DNA of 64,000 bases from Mitsuaria sp. 7 (GCF_001653795.1 NZ_CP011514.1:1176163-1240162); one strand, 5' to 3'; shown: positions 51,692 through 61,220, numbered from the stretch's first letter. The notes: generated from the letters alone by a model not told the origin. Program-made: numbers and translations.

Positions 51692-52489
51692 TCACTCCGT
51701 CCGGCGTGAGGGGCGCAGCGTCCAGGGCGACGCGCCCGGAGGGGGCAGTCGAAGTCGTACGGTCGACAGCAGGCACGCGCAGGCGCAGGCGAGGGTCAAG
51801 GCCGCGATCGCTCCCGTGCGAGGAGCGAGCAGCACGAACACGGTGCCGAAGGCCGCCTTGCCGAAGAGCCCGCCCACATAGCCGCGCAGGAAGTGCGCGG
51901 CGGCGCGGTGACCGCCGTTGGCGTGCTCGGCCATGGCGACCGGACCGGTGATCAGCGGGAGCGACGACAGCAGTCCCGCCGCGAAGCCGCCCATGGCGGG
52001 ACCGATGAGCGTCGCGATCGCGGTCAGCCCGCCGGCCATCGCGGCGACGAGCCACATGGAGCAGCGGGCCCGCTGGCGCGACACGATCTCCGCACCGAGT
52101 CGGGGCATCGCCACGAATGTGATCGCGCAGCTGCCGAGCGCCAGCATCAGCGCGGCGCTCAGGTCGGCGCTGGCGGCTTTCGCGGGGAGCGCCATCGCGA
52201 CCGCGCCGCCCAGCCCGCAGACCAGCGCGATCGCGCCGCCGCCGTAGCGTGCGGCGCGCGCATAGCCCAGCGCGAAGACCGCCAGCATCGCGCAGGCGGC
52301 GACGCTGCCGATCGCCGCGCTGATCGCGAAGGCCATGCCCTCGTCGTGCGCCAGCCACGCCAGCGTCGGCGCGGTGATCGTCGGCAGCGCGGCGACAAGA
52401 CCTGCCACCCGGCGACCGCCGTGTCGCGCCGCCGCCATCACCAGCACCACGGTGCCTGCCGTCAGCAGGCCCTTGAACAACTCGTCCAT
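51692..52489 (-). CDS. Multi-pass membrane protein of unknown function
   Basis: The 265-residue protein has about eight hydrophobic segments (LLTAGTVVLVMAAARHGG, ALPTITAPTLAWL, IGSVAACAMLAVFALG, LPLITGPVAMAEHANGG). The start at the MDEL ATG fits the first segment. It resembles small putative permease-type proteins, but no family can be fixed. It has a Pro-rich C-terminus. Confidence 0.75.
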   Translation of the reverse strand: MDELFKGLLTAGTVVLVMAAARHGGRRVAGLVAALPTITAPTLAWLAHDEGMAFAISAAIGSVAACAMLAVFALGYARAARYGGGAIALVCGLGGAVAMALPAKAASADLSAALMLALGSCAITFVAMPRLGAEIVSRQRARCSMWLVAAMAGGLTAIATLIGPAMGGFAAGLLSSLPLITGPVAMAEHANGGHRAAAHFLRGYVGGLFGKAAFGTVFVLLAPRTGAIAALTLACACACLLSTVRLRLPPPGASPWTLRPSRRTE

Positions 52490-52739
52490 CGCGCTCGCTC
52501 CCCTTGGGGACGGCGGGAAAACACGCCGTCCTGCCCAGATGAACGAGATGGGCGGTCGAGGACGGCCACGTGTCCGGAACCTCAAGCAGGGGACAGGGAT
52601 TCCGATCGTCGACGGCCGTCGGATGTCCGGCGCGTGGCCGGGACTTCGTTCAGTGAGGTAGCAGGCGCTGCGACGGTGTGACGGTGTGACGACGCGGCGC
52701 TCCCTTCCCTCGCTCCTCTCTCCTCATTGCGGAGTCGCC

Positions 52740-55226
52740 ATGTTCAGTGTTGACTGGTTCTCGGTGGAACGGCGGCTGCATGCCGCCGCGGTCGCCGTTC
52801 TTTGCGCCCTCCTGGTCGCCTGCGGGGGCGGCGACGATCCGGCGCCCGTCGACGGCGCGGCGCCGACGGCCCCGCCCGTGGTGACGCCGCCTGTCGTCAC
52901 ACCGCCCGTGGTGACCCCGCCGGTGGTCGCGCCGCCGGTGCTCACCATCACGCAGCAGCCTGCCGACGCCGCGGTCATCGCGGGCGCGCAGGCGAGCTTC
53001 GTCGTCGCCGGGACCTGCAGCGCGGGCACGCTCAACATCCAGTGGCAGCGCAACACCGGCGCCGACGGGGCCTTCGTCGCGATCGCCTCGGCGACGACGC
53101 CGAGCTACGCGCTCACCAGCGCCATCGCCGACAACGGCGCGAAGTTCCGCGCGGCGCTGGACTGCGGCGGCGAGAGCGCGACCACCAGCGCGGCGGCCAC
53201 GCTGAGCGTGACCAACCCCGTGGCCAGCGTGCTGTCGCCGGTGGCGGTGACCGGCCTGCGCTACCAGGCACCGATCACGTTCTCGCGGGGCATCGTCCGG
53301 GAGAGCTCGGGCAGCTACGCCTTCGTGTCGGGCAATGCGGTGCTCCGCCTGTCGGCGGATCTGCAGTCGATCACGCCGATCGCCGGCTCGGTCGCCGACA
53401 CGTCGGGCACCACGGTGGACGGCCTGGGCGCCGCCGCGAAGTTCAACACCCCGTACGGCATCACGGTCGACGCCGCCGGCAACCTCTATGTCACCGAACG
53501 CTTCGGCTACGTGATCCGCCGCATCGCCACCGACGGTGCGGTGACGACGATCGCGGGCGCCGCGGGCCAGCTCGGCAGCGCCGACGGGACCGGCGCCGCG
53601 GCCCGGTTCTATCTGCCCAGCGCGATCGCGATCGGTCCGGACGGGGATCTGTACGTCGCGGACCGCAGCAATCATCTGGTCCGTCGGGTCACGACCGCCG
53701 GGGTCGTGAGCACCTATGCCGGCTCGGCGGGCCAGGCCGGTTACCTGGACGGCGCTGCCGGCGCGGCGAAGTTCTCCTACCCGTCCGGCCTCGCGGTCGG
53801 GAGCGACGGCACGGTCTATGTGTCCAGCGAGGACAGCCGCGTCCGCCGCATCCTGCGCAACGGCAGTGTCGCGGGGGCCGTCCAGACCCTGGCCGGCAGC
53901 GGCAGCGGGACGGTGTCGCCGACGATGGACGGCACGGGCACCGCGGCGATCATCGTGGCGCCGCAGCAGATGGCGATTGCCGGGACCACGCTGTACGTCC
54001 GTGACAGTGCCGGCCTGGTGCGCACGATAGACACCGCCACCGCCGTGGTCACGACGCTGGCGGGAACGGCCGGTGCGACCGTGCCCAGGGATGGGCCGAA
54101 GGGGGCCGCCACCATCGATTCGGCGTTCAACGGCGGCGGTCTGACGCCGACGGCGGACGGCGGGCTGATGCTCACGGAAACCAACCTGTTCCTGGGGGCC
54201 GTTCGCCGGATCGACGCGAGCGGCGTGGTCACCACGCTGGCCACCGCGCATCCGCTCGGCTTCAACGGCACGACGCCGGGTACCGGCGTGCTCGCGCAAC
54301 TGCCGTTCGCCTGGTTCCCCGAGGACGCCATGATCGACGGGCTCAGTCACTTCAGCCGCGCGGTCGCCGTCGCGGGCGCGCCCGACGGCGGCCTGGTCGT
54401 CGGCTCGATCGCCTCGCTGCGCCGCATCGCACCGGGCGGTGCCGTCTCGCCCATCGCCGGGCTCTTTGGCTTCGGCACCTTCGACGGCATCGGCAGCGCC
54501 GCCGATGTGGTGAACGCGAGCCAGGCGATCGTGGTCGATCCGGCCGGGGTGATCTACTTCTCCGACGTGTCGACCATTCGCGCCGTCGACTCGACCCGCT
54601 CGGTGCGGACGATCGCGGGTACGCCGTCCGTCTTCGGCGATTCATCGGGGCAGGGGCAGGGCGCGGTGGACGGACCCGGCGCGACCGCGCGCTTCTCCAA
54701 CGTGACAGGTCTTGCCCGTGCCGCGAATGGAGACCTGTTCGCGTCCGACTCGACGAACTGCGCCATCCGCCGCATCGACCCGGCCGGCAACGTCAGCACC
54801 TATGCCGGCGTGATGGGGGAGAAGGCCGCCACCGACGGCCCGCGGGCGACGGCGCGTTTCACGGGACCGCTCGACCTGTCGCTGTCGCCGGACGGCTCGC
54901 TGTGGCTGCTCGACGGCGGCAGGAACGAGACGCCCACGGTGCGCCGTGTCGCGCCGGACGGGACCGTCAGCTCGCTGCCCGCGAAAGTCCGGCGACTGAC
55001 CGTCGACCCGGCGGGGAACATCTACGTGATCTCGGAAGGCGGCGACCTGGCGAGCCTGGATCCCGCCACCGGCGCGCTGACGGTGCTGGTCCCGCAAGGA
55101 ACCCGACTCACCTTCGGCAGCGATCCGCGCGTCGGCGGCGACGCCGGCTGGGCGTTCAACGCGGTGGGGATCAAGCAACTGGTGCTGATGTCGGAGCACC
55201 AGCTGATCCGGGCGACGCTGCCGTGA
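52740..55226 (+). CDS. NHL-repeat lipoprotein with Ig-like domain
   Basis: The 828-residue protein has a type II signal peptide (AVAVLCALLVAC then GGG). A Pro/Val-rich linker of PPVVTPPVV repeats follows, then an Ig-like domain (QQPADAAVIAGAQASFVVAG). Six or so NHL-type propeller repeats come after (FNTPYGITVDAAGNLYVTE, FYLPSAIAIGPDGDLYVAD, FSYPSGLAVGSDGTVYVSS). Propellers of this kind bind proteins or carbohydrate at the cell surface. A GGAG site precedes the ATG. Its stop overlaps the GTG start of the CapA-like gene. Confidence 0.85.
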   Translation: MFSVDWFSVERRLHAAAVAVLCALLVACGGGDDPAPVDGAAPTAPPVVTPPVVTPPVVTPPVVAPPVLTITQQPADAAVIAGAQASFVVAGTCSAGTLNIQWQRNTGADGAFVAIASATTPSYALTSAIADNGAKFRAALDCGGESATTSAAATLSVTNPVASVLSPVAVTGLRYQAPITFSRGIVRESSGSYAFVSGNAVLRLSADLQSITPIAGSVADTSGTTVDGLGAAAKFNTPYGITVDAAGNLYVTERFGYVIRRIATDGAVTTIAGAAGQLGSADGTGAAARFYLPSAIAIGPDGDLYVADRSNHLVRRVTTAGVVSTYAGSAGQAGYLDGAAGAAKFSYPSGLAVGSDGTVYVSSEDSRVRRILRNGSVAGAVQTLAGSGSGTVSPTMDGTGTAAIIVAPQQMAIAGTTLYVRDSAGLVRTIDTATAVVTTLAGTAGATVPRDGPKGAATIDSAFNGGGLTPTADGGLMLTETNLFLGAVRRIDASGVVTTLATAHPLGFNGTTPGTGVLAQLPFAWFPEDAMIDGLSHFSRAVAVAGAPDGGLVVGSIASLRRIAPGGAVSPIAGLFGFGTFDGIGSAADVVNASQAIVVDPAGVIYFSDVSTIRAVDSTRSVRTIAGTPSVFGDSSGQGQGAVDGPGATARFSNVTGLARAANGDLFASDSTNCAIRRIDPAGNVSTYAGVMGEKAATDGPRATARFTGPLDLSLSPDGSLWLLDGGRNETPTVRRVAPDGTVSSLPAKVRRLTVDPAGNIYVISEGGDLASLDPATGALTVLVPQGTRLTFGSDPRVGGDAGWAFNAVGIKQLVLMSEHQLIRATLP

Positions 55227-56647
55227 GGGCTCGGTTCGATTGGCCCGTGCGTGTCGCCTTGATTGCCGGCTTGGCATCGGGTCTCGCGGTCGCCGCACAG
55301 CCGGTCGCATCGACTGCATCGGCTGTCTCGACCGAACTGCTCTGCAGCATGCGCACCAGCGGCACGACCGCGACCCTTCGCGTGGCGGCGGGCAGCGATC
55401 CGCTGGCGGCGTCGACGGTCAACGTGGGGGAAAGCTTCGAATTCCGTGCCGTCGCGTTGCGCGACGAGCCGGAGGCTGCGGCGATCGGCCGCGTCGTGGT
55501 CACGGTGCTGGGTCGCTTTGGCGCAGAGGGCGCTGCGGGCCGCGTCGTGCTCTCGCAGAGTCGATGGGCAACCACGGGCCAGGAAGTCGTCGCACAGCAC
55601 GCGCGATGGCGACCGACCTTGTCGGGCTGGCAGCGCGCCTACCTGCCCGGGCTCGGACGGGAGCTGGCCTGGGGCTGCGCCCTGGTCCGACCGGGCGCGA
55701 CGCCGGAAGGCTGGGATCTGGCCGACGCGACCGGCGACATCGCGATCCCCGCGATACAGCCTGCTCGCGTGGCCCGGCCGGCTCCCAGCGCGGCGGCAGT
55801 ACAGATCGCGTGGATGGGCGATGTCATGCTGGCCGACGGGCCGGGCCGTGTGATCGCCCGCGGCCACGATCCCTTCGGCGCGGTCATGGGCGCGATGAAG
55901 GGCGCGGACCTGCGCATCGCCAACCTCGAGTGCGTCGTCGCCACCGGCGGCCGGCCGATCGACAAACCTTGGACCTTCCGTGCCCACCCGCGCGTGCTGG
56001 ACGTGCTGCGACGCCATGTCGACGCAGTCTCGCTGGCCAACAACCATTCGGGCGACTTCGGTCCCGAGGCTTTCGCCCAGATGCTGACCCGGCTGGACCG
56101 CGCCGGCCTGCCGCACTTCGGCGGCGGGACCGACCTGCGCTCGGCGCATCGCCCCGTGATCATCGAGCGCCAGGGCTTGCGCATCGCCTTGCTGGGCTAC
56201 AACGAGATGTTCCCGCGCCAGTTCGAGGCCGGTCCGGACAGCCCCGGCATCGCCTGGGCGGACGAGGAACAGATCGTCGCCGACATCGACGCGGCGAGAG
56301 CGCAGGCCGACGTCGTCATCCCCTTCATGCACTGGGGGGAGGAGCACAGCGAGACCTCGCACGCCCGTCAGCGCGCGCTGGCCCGCGTGATGATCCGGGC
56401 CGGCGCGGATGCCGTGGTCGGCACGCATCCGCATGTCCGGCAGGATACCGAGGTCATCGACGGCAAGCCGGTGATTTACAGCCTGGGCAACTTCGTCTTC
56501 GACGGCTTCAAGGACGCGGACAACAACACCGGGTCCATCCTGTGGATGACGGTCACCGCGGACGGGGTCAAGGACTGGCACCTGCAGGAGGTGCACATCG
56601 ATGCGGCCGGGCGGCCGCATGCGGGGAGGGTGGCGGCGGCGCCGTGA
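55223..56647 (+). CDS. CapA-family (PGA capsule-type) metallophosphatase-like protein
   Basis: A GTG start at 55223 overlaps the preceding stop (GTGA) and gives a signal peptide (ALIAGLASGLAVAAQ). The C-terminal two-thirds is a CapA-type calcineurin-like domain: IAWMGDVMLADGPG, LRIANLECVVATGG, SLANNHSGDFG, VIPFMHWGEEHSETSH and AVVGTHPHVRQDTEVIDG. Family members act in poly-glutamate capsule synthesis in Gram-positives, but many homologues have other envelope roles. The metal-binding D, N and H residues look conserved. It is coupled to the NHL lipoprotein, so both may work at the envelope. Confidence 0.88.
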   Translation: MRARFDWPVRVALIAGLASGLAVAAQPVASTASAVSTELLCSMRTSGTTATLRVAAGSDPLAASTVNVGESFEFRAVALRDEPEAAAIGRVVVTVLGRFGAEGAAGRVVLSQSRWATTGQEVVAQHARWRPTLSGWQRAYLPGLGRELAWGCALVRPGATPEGWDLADATGDIAIPAIQPARVARPAPSAAAVQIAWMGDVMLADGPGRVIARGHDPFGAVMGAMKGADLRIANLECVVATGGRPIDKPWTFRAHPRVLDVLRRHVDAVSLANNHSGDFGPEAFAQMLTRLDRAGLPHFGGGTDLRSAHRPVIIERQGLRIALLGYNEMFPRQFEAGPDSPGIAWADEEQIVADIDAARAQADVVIPFMHWGEEHSETSHARQRALARVMIRAGADAVVGTHPHVRQDTEVIDGKPVIYSLGNFVFDGFKDADNNTGSILWMTVTADGVKDWHLQEVHIDAAGRPHAGRVAAAP

Positions 56648-56649
56648 GG

Positions 56650-57248
56650 TCAGGCAGGCCTGTCAGGCCCTGGTTCGCCGGCGGCATCCAGCGCTTCGGG
56701 CCAGTATTCGTGAAGATGGGTCTTGAACTGATGCCCGTCGGAATCCTCGATGGACAACAGGGTCGTCTCGGCGAGAGCACTGCCGCCATCGAGCGTGACC
56801 AGCGCGGAGTGAAGAAGACCGCCGAGCAATTCATCGATCACGGTTGCCCATGCGGCCTGATCTTCCGCCGTGCAGAGACGGGACCTCAACCGGGCCCATG
56901 CCTCGGCAGTCTCGCTCCACGGCTCGGTGCCCTGCTCAGAGGCGAGGGCGCGTTGCGCTGCGGTGAGCCAGCTGTTCTTGGCCACCGCGAGTTGCGCGAG
57001 GAATGCCGACTCGGAAGGGTGAAGGGACATCGTTGGATCTTCCGCGACCTCAATGGCCGACTCGTTGAACCCGTTCAAGACCGAAGGGTCGGCGCCGCGA
57101 GCGATCAGGAGCGCCGCGATGAAGCGGTGTTTCTCCCAACCCGGTTCTTGCGTTCAGCAACTCGGGGCGCTGCGCTGAGCAGCGCATCGCCTTCAGAGAG
57201 AGCCGCCTCGTACGCACGAACGAGCGTCACGATGGCTTCGTCATGCAT
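56650..57248 (-). pseudogene. Frameshifted gene with an ankyrin-like segment
   Basis: An ATG at 57248 opens MHDEAIVTLVRAYEAALSEG and runs to about 57130, where it goes out of frame. Directly after, another frame continues sensibly as EKHRFIAALLIARGADPSVL then NGFNESAIEVA, an ankyrin-repeat-like helix pair, and continues to the stop at 56650. The two halves meet in the sequence GGTTGGGAGAAACACC, so a one-base change would restore one reading frame of about 200 residues. Alternatively, the downstream part starts at the ATG at 57030 as a 126-residue protein. No function can be assigned. Confidence 0.55.
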
Positions 57249-57262
57249 GGGCAGATCGCCCC

Positions 57263-57946
57263 TTACGCGTAGGCGTAGAACAGCGCCGCGAAGAAGTGGC
57301 AGACGCTGCCGCCCAGCACGAACAGGTGCCAGACGAAGTGGGCGTAGCGCAGCTTGTTGTCGAGCAGGAAGACGACCGCGCCCAGCGTGTAGCTCAGGCC
57401 GCCCGCCACCAGCAGCGCAAGACCCGGCCCCGGGGTGCGCTCGACGAGCGGGCCGATCGCGAAGACGACCACCCAGCCCATGGCGAGGTAGAGCGCCGTC
57501 GACACCAGCGGATGGCGCAGGCGGTTCAGCAGCTTGATCGTGACGCCGAAGGCGGCCGCGGCCCAGACCGCGATCAGCAGCGTCACGCCGGGTCCCGATT
57601 GCAGGACGCCCAGCGTGAAGGGCGTGTAGCTGCCGGCGATGAAGACGTAGATCGCCGCATGGTCCAGGCGCATCAGCCAGGCTTTCAGTCGGCCGTTGGC
57701 CAGCTTCGCGGGCAGGGCGTGGTACAGCGTGGAGATGCCGTACAGCAGGATGCCTGTGGACGCGAAGATGGCCGCGGCCACGACGTCCGCGGCCTCGCCG
57801 TGATGCATCGCGCGGATCACGAGGATGGGCAGGGCGGCGATGGCCAGCAGCGCGCCCAGCCCGTGGCTGATGGCGTTGGCGATCTCTTCGCCCAGGGTCT
57901 GCGGGCGGTCGGCGGGGAGGGTGCGGTGCGTCATGAAGCGGGTCAT
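57263..57946 (-). CDS. trhA: Hemolysin III/TrhA-type membrane protein
   Basis: The protein (227 residues from the ATG at 57946, with another ATG at 57934) has the PAQR/HlyIII pattern: EIANAISHGLGALLAIAALP, GISTLYHALP, LMRLDHAAIYVFIAGSYTPF and the C-terminal FVWHLFVLGGSVCHFFA. Conserved Ser/His/Asp residues fit the metal site of this family. It has seven hydrophobic segments. TrhA proteins affect membrane fluidity in other bacteria. Confidence 0.9.
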   Translation of the reverse strand: MTRFMTHRTLPADRPQTLGEEIANAISHGLGALLAIAALPILVIRAMHHGEAADVVAAAIFASTGILLYGISTLYHALPAKLANGRLKAWLMRLDHAAIYVFIAGSYTPFTLGVLQSGPGVTLLIAVWAAAAFGVTIKLLNRLRHPLVSTALYLAMGWVVVFAIGPLVERTPGPGLALLVAGGLSYTLGAVVFLLDNKLRYAHFVWHLFVLGGSVCHFFAALFYAYA

Positions 57947-58048
57947 GTGATCTTGCGAACGGTCCAATGATCGCTCATCGGCACCGGGTCGAGGAAGTCG
58001 GCCTGCTCCGATGCCCGACGCAGGCCCGCGACGTGATCGCGAGGCCGA

Positions 58049-58414
58049 TCATGCCCGGTTGAATTCCTTGACCTCGACGTTGCCCGTCTGGATCCGCACG
58101 CCGGCCTGGGCATCGACCAGGAGGAACCCGTCGACGTCGTCGACCGCGATCTCGATGTCCGCACCGGACCAGGACACCGGCGCCTGGATGTACAACGGAT
58201 CGATGCAGGCAATGCTCAGGAATCCGCCTCGGTCGGGCGATTGAAGGACGAGCCGGAGCGTTCGATGACTCCAGGTCATCTCCCGTAGCAGCGCATCAGC
58301 GCCTTGCCATCGCTTCAGAAGCGCGGGGATGTGCCTCAGCATGTCGTTGCGGCGATCCGGACTGCGCGGACCTGCTGGACCGGTCGACACGTGATCGGGG
58401 TTGGCCGTCGCCAT
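58049..58414 (-). CDS. Hypothetical protein (121 aa)
   Basis: The ATG at 58414 follows GGAGAAG. The 121-residue protein reads MLRHIPALLKRWQGADALLR, MTWSHRTLRLVLQSPDRGG and WSGADIEIAVDDVDGFLLVD. It looks soluble with mixed secondary structure. I do not recognise the family, though the layout is that of small immunity-like or accessory proteins. Confidence 0.6.
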   Translation of the reverse strand: MATANPDHVSTGPAGPRSPDRRNDMLRHIPALLKRWQGADALLREMTWSHRTLRLVLQSPDRGGFLSIACIDPLYIQAPVSWSGADIEIAVDDVDGFLLVDAQAGVRIQTGNVEVKEFNRA

Positions 58415-58558
58415 CGTCTTCTCCAGGTAGCCAGCGATTGAGCGCTCGAAGTTTATGTCCGCGACCCGCAGATGGCTCCAACGTGGGCAGTGCTTCCGGG
58501 CGCAGCGCGGCGCGTCGATCGAGGTCGACCTATCATGGGCAAAACCTGGAGTTCCGCC

Positions 58559-58921
58559 TTGCCACATTTCATCCTTCATCACAGCGCCAACCTGAACGAA
58601 CTCCACGTGGGTCGCTGCCTCACGGCAGTGAACGCCGCGCTCGCGGCGTCGGGCCACTTCGAGGAGATCGACATCAAGAGCCGGGCGTTCCAGGCGGAGC
58701 AGTTCCTCGTCGGCGTGGAGGCGCGCGGTCGCGCGTTCGTGGCCGGCACGCTCTCCGTGCTGACCGGGCGCAGCGACGACACGCGGCGCGAGATGGGCGC
58801 GATCGCCCTGAAGGCGCTGGTGTCGGCCATTGCGCCGACGTCGGAACTCCACATCCAGGTGTCCGTCGAGGTCGTCGAGATCCAGCGCGAGACCTACGCG
58901 AAGGCGGTCATCGCCGGCTGA
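58559..58921 (+). CDS. 5-carboxymethyl-2-hydroxymuconate isomerase family protein
   Basis: The 120-residue protein (TTG start) reads MPHFILHHSANLNEL, EEIDIKSRAFQAEQFLVG and QVSVEVVEIQRETYAKAVI. Enzymes of this tautomerase fold use the N-terminal Pro as a base after Met removal, which requires starting at this TTG; GGAG lies about 7 bp upstream. An ATG at 58535 would add eight residues and bury the proline. The reaction in this organism is unknown. Confidence 0.8.
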   Translation: MPHFILHHSANLNELHVGRCLTAVNAALAASGHFEEIDIKSRAFQAEQFLVGVEARGRAFVAGTLSVLTGRSDDTRREMGAIALKALVSAIAPTSELHIQVSVEVVEIQRETYAKAVIAG

Positions 58922-58937
58922 GCGTGAGCCTCTTGTC

Positions 58938-60119
58938 TCAGGTGCCCAGCAGCGCCTGATACGCCTGCCGCTTGAACCTCAATCCATACGGATGGGCGTA
59001 GCCGAAGTAGCGCTGCGTGAGCAGCACCGCCGAGATGTTCAGGCGCGGATTGATCCACCACAGCGTGCCCGCGAGGCCGCCCCAGCCCACTTCCCCGATC
59101 GTCTCGGCCGGCTCCCCCGGATCTGCGAACGCGCGCACCGCCGAGCCGAGGCCGAAGACGCGGCCCGGTGTCGGCGGCGTGTCATCGAAGCGCACATGCA
59201 GCCCCGGTGCGAGCTGATTGCTGAACATCATGTCCAGCGTGGTGGGCTTGAGCAGCGTCGGACCGCCGGGGGTCAGGCTTTGCATCAGGCGGATGGAATC
59301 GTCCAGGGTGCTCACCAGCCCGCCGCCGCCGGACTCGAACGGCACGCGCTCGACATACGCGCCGGGATAGGGCTTGTCGTCGACACGAGGCAGGCCGGGC
59401 TTGTCGGGGTCGTTGAAGTCCGCGCCCTCATACAGCACCGTCAGCCGGTCGCGTTTGGCAGGCGGCACCCAGAAGTCCGTGTCCACCATGCCGAGCGGCT
59501 CGAAGATGTGCCGGGCCAGGAACTGGCCGAAGCGCTCGCCGCTCACCACCTCCACCAGGCGCCCCAGCACGTCCATGGACACCGAGTACTCCCACTGCGT
59601 GCCCGGATGGAAGAGCAGCGGCAGGTCCGCCAGCGCCTTCATCATCCCGGCCAAGTCCTTGCGACGGTCGAGGACGCCCGCACGGTTGTAGGCGTCGAAC
59701 ATCGGCGAGCCGGGATCGAAGACACCGTAGGTGAGGCCCGAGGTGTGCGTCAGCAGGTGGCGCGTCGTGATCGGCGAGCGGGCGGGCTCGGTGTCCGACA
59801 GGTCCCGCGCGCCGGGGCGCAGGACCCGGCGGTTGGCGAGCTCGGGGAGATGGACGTCGACGGGATCGTCCAGCCCGAGCCGTCCTTGTTCCACGAGCAG
59901 GAGCACGGCGCAGGCCGTGATCAGCTTGGTGCTGGAGAACATGCGGAAGAGGTGGTCCTCCCGCAGCGCGATGCCGGCCTCGCGGTCGGCGGCGCCGTAG
60001 CAGAAGCGGTCTACGACCGTGCGTCCGCGCAGCAGCGCGGTCGCCACGTTCGGCAGGAACTGCTGGTCGACCTCCGCGCGCAAGGAGGCGTGGAGGGCGT
60101 CGAAGGTGCTGTCCGTCAT
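58938..60119 (-). CDS. Serine hydrolase (beta-lactamase/class C esterase family)
   Basis: The 393-residue protein has the serine beta-lactamase fold: S62-S-T-K65 in FSSTKLITAC, the tyrosine motif WEYSVSMDVLG (Y178), and a C-terminal GWGGLAGTLWWINPRL block in place of KTG. There is no signal peptide, so it is probably a cytoplasmic esterase or peptidase rather than a true beta-lactamase. Confidence 0.9.
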   Translation of the reverse strand: MTDSTFDALHASLRAEVDQQFLPNVATALLRGRTVVDRFCYGAADREAGIALREDHLFRMFSSTKLITACAVLLLVEQGRLGLDDPVDVHLPELANRRVLRPGARDLSDTEPARSPITTRHLLTHTSGLTYGVFDPGSPMFDAYNRAGVLDRRKDLAGMMKALADLPLLFHPGTQWEYSVSMDVLGRLVEVVSGERFGQFLARHIFEPLGMVDTDFWVPPAKRDRLTVLYEGADFNDPDKPGLPRVDDKPYPGAYVERVPFESGGGGLVSTLDDSIRLMQSLTPGGPTLLKPTTLDMMFSNQLAPGLHVRFDDTPPTPGRVFGLGSAVRAFADPGEPAETIGEVGWGGLAGTLWWINPRLNISAVLLTQRYFGYAHPYGLRFKRQAYQALLGT

Positions 60120-60170
60120 CTGGGGTTTCCGGCGTTGAAGCGGCGACTGTAAAGGCCGCCGCGGGCTCGA

Positions 60171-60665
60171 TCACACCAGCAACAACCCCAGCACATGCTC
60201 ATCGACGTAGTGCGCCTGGTCGGCGCGCTTGTAGAAGTCCCTGAGCGTGCCTTCGACGACGAACCCGAGCCGCTGGTAGAACGCCAGCGCCTGCTCGTTG
60301 TCGGTCTCCGCGTAGAGCTCGACGCGGCGGATGCCGGCGTCGCGGAAGTGGCGGAGGGCGTCGTCGATCATGGCCCGGCCAATGCCTTGTCCATGCCGAC
60401 CCGGATCGACGGCCAGCGTGCCCAGCAGGAGCACGTGGCTCACGCGACCCGGATAACGCGTCGCCCGGTAGAAGCCGGCGATCGCGCCGTCCACCTCCCA
60501 GATCCAGAAGGCGCCGCTGCGCACGAGCTCATCGAAGATAGTCACGAAGGACGCGAGGTCCATCGGCTCGTAGGTCAGGTAGGGAACGACCTTCGGATGG
60601 GAGTAGATCGCGAAGACCGGTTCGAGGTCTTCGGGTCGGGCGAGGCGTCGTGCGGAGGTGGTCAT
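60171..60665 (-). CDS. GNAT family N-acetyltransferase
   Basis: The 164-residue protein shows the acetyl-CoA-binding motif VDPGRHGQGIGRAMIDDALRH followed by RRVELYAETDNEQALAFYQRLGF. It probably acetylates a small molecule or peptide amine. Substrate unknown. Confidence 0.92.
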   Translation of the reverse strand: MTTSARRLARPEDLEPVFAIYSHPKVVPYLTYEPMDLASFVTIFDELVRSGAFWIWEVDGAIAGFYRATRYPGRVSHVLLLGTLAVDPGRHGQGIGRAMIDDALRHFRDAGIRRVELYAETDNEQALAFYQRLGFVVEGTLRDFYKRADQAHYVDEHVLGLLLV

Positions 60666-60712
60666 CGTAGGGATTCAACCGGGGACAGTCGTTGCCCCAG
60701 TGTCCCTCAGCT

Positions 60713-61111
60713 TCAAGCCGTTTCAGGCAGCTTGGCGATGACCTTGATCTCGAACTGGAAGCCGGCCAGCCAGGTGACGCCGATGGCCGTGGCGGTCGGG
60801 TAGGGCGCTTCGCCCCAGAACTCCGCGGCGACTTCCCAGGCGCGCTCGAAACGGGTGTGCGGGTCCACCATGAAGACCGTCACGTCGATGACGTCCTTGA
60901 AGGTGCAGCCCGCCGCGGCGAGGATGGCGTTGAGGTTCTTGAACGCGAGGCGCACCTGGTCGTCGAGTTCGGGTTCGGGAGAGCCGTCGGCCCGGCTGCC
61001 GACCTGGCCCGACACGAAGAGCAGACCGTTGGACCGGATGGCCGGGGAGTAGCGGTGCAGTTCGTACAGGGCGTGACGGTTGGGCGGGAAGACGACGTCG
61101 CGGGTGGTCAT
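60713..61111 (-). CDS. RidA/YjgF-family protein
   Basis: The 132-residue protein has the RidA trimer layout: LLFVSGQVGSRADG, VRLAFKNLNAILAAAGCTF and IDVTVFMVDPHTRFER. The Arg that binds the substrate carboxylate in true RidA enzymes (before the last strand) is replaced here (PTATAIGVTWLAG), so imine deaminase activity is doubtful. GAAGGAAC precedes the start. Confidence 0.87.
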   Translation of the reverse strand: MTTRDVVFPPNRHALYELHRYSPAIRSNGLLFVSGQVGSRADGSPEPELDDQVRLAFKNLNAILAAAGCTFKDVIDVTVFMVDPHTRFERAWEVAAEFWGEAPYPTATAIGVTWLAGFQFEIKVIAKLPETA

Positions 61112-61126
61112 GAAAGGCGTTCCTTC

Positions 61127-61199
61127 AAAGTGATGGCAGATGCAGTCACTTTAGGAATTCGCCGGTCGCCGATAAACAGGCCGTCCGCACAATCACTTT
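61127..61199. promoter_or_regulatory. AAAGTGA/TCACTTT repeats upstream of the RidA-family gene
   Basis: AAAGTGA (61127-61133) and TCACTTT (61146-61152) form a perfect 7-bp dyad, and a third TCACTTT lies at 61193-61199. They fall in the leader and promoter region of the RidA-family gene. A dimeric regulator could bind here; no regulator gene is adjacent. Confidence 0.45.
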
Positions 61200-61220
61200 T
61201 TGTGGTCGCCAAACAATCCA

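Noticed and set aside
54902..55222. Longer start for the CapA-like gene
   Set aside because: It would overlap the NHL protein in another frame and lose the signal peptide; the GTG at 55223 fits both coupling and secretion.
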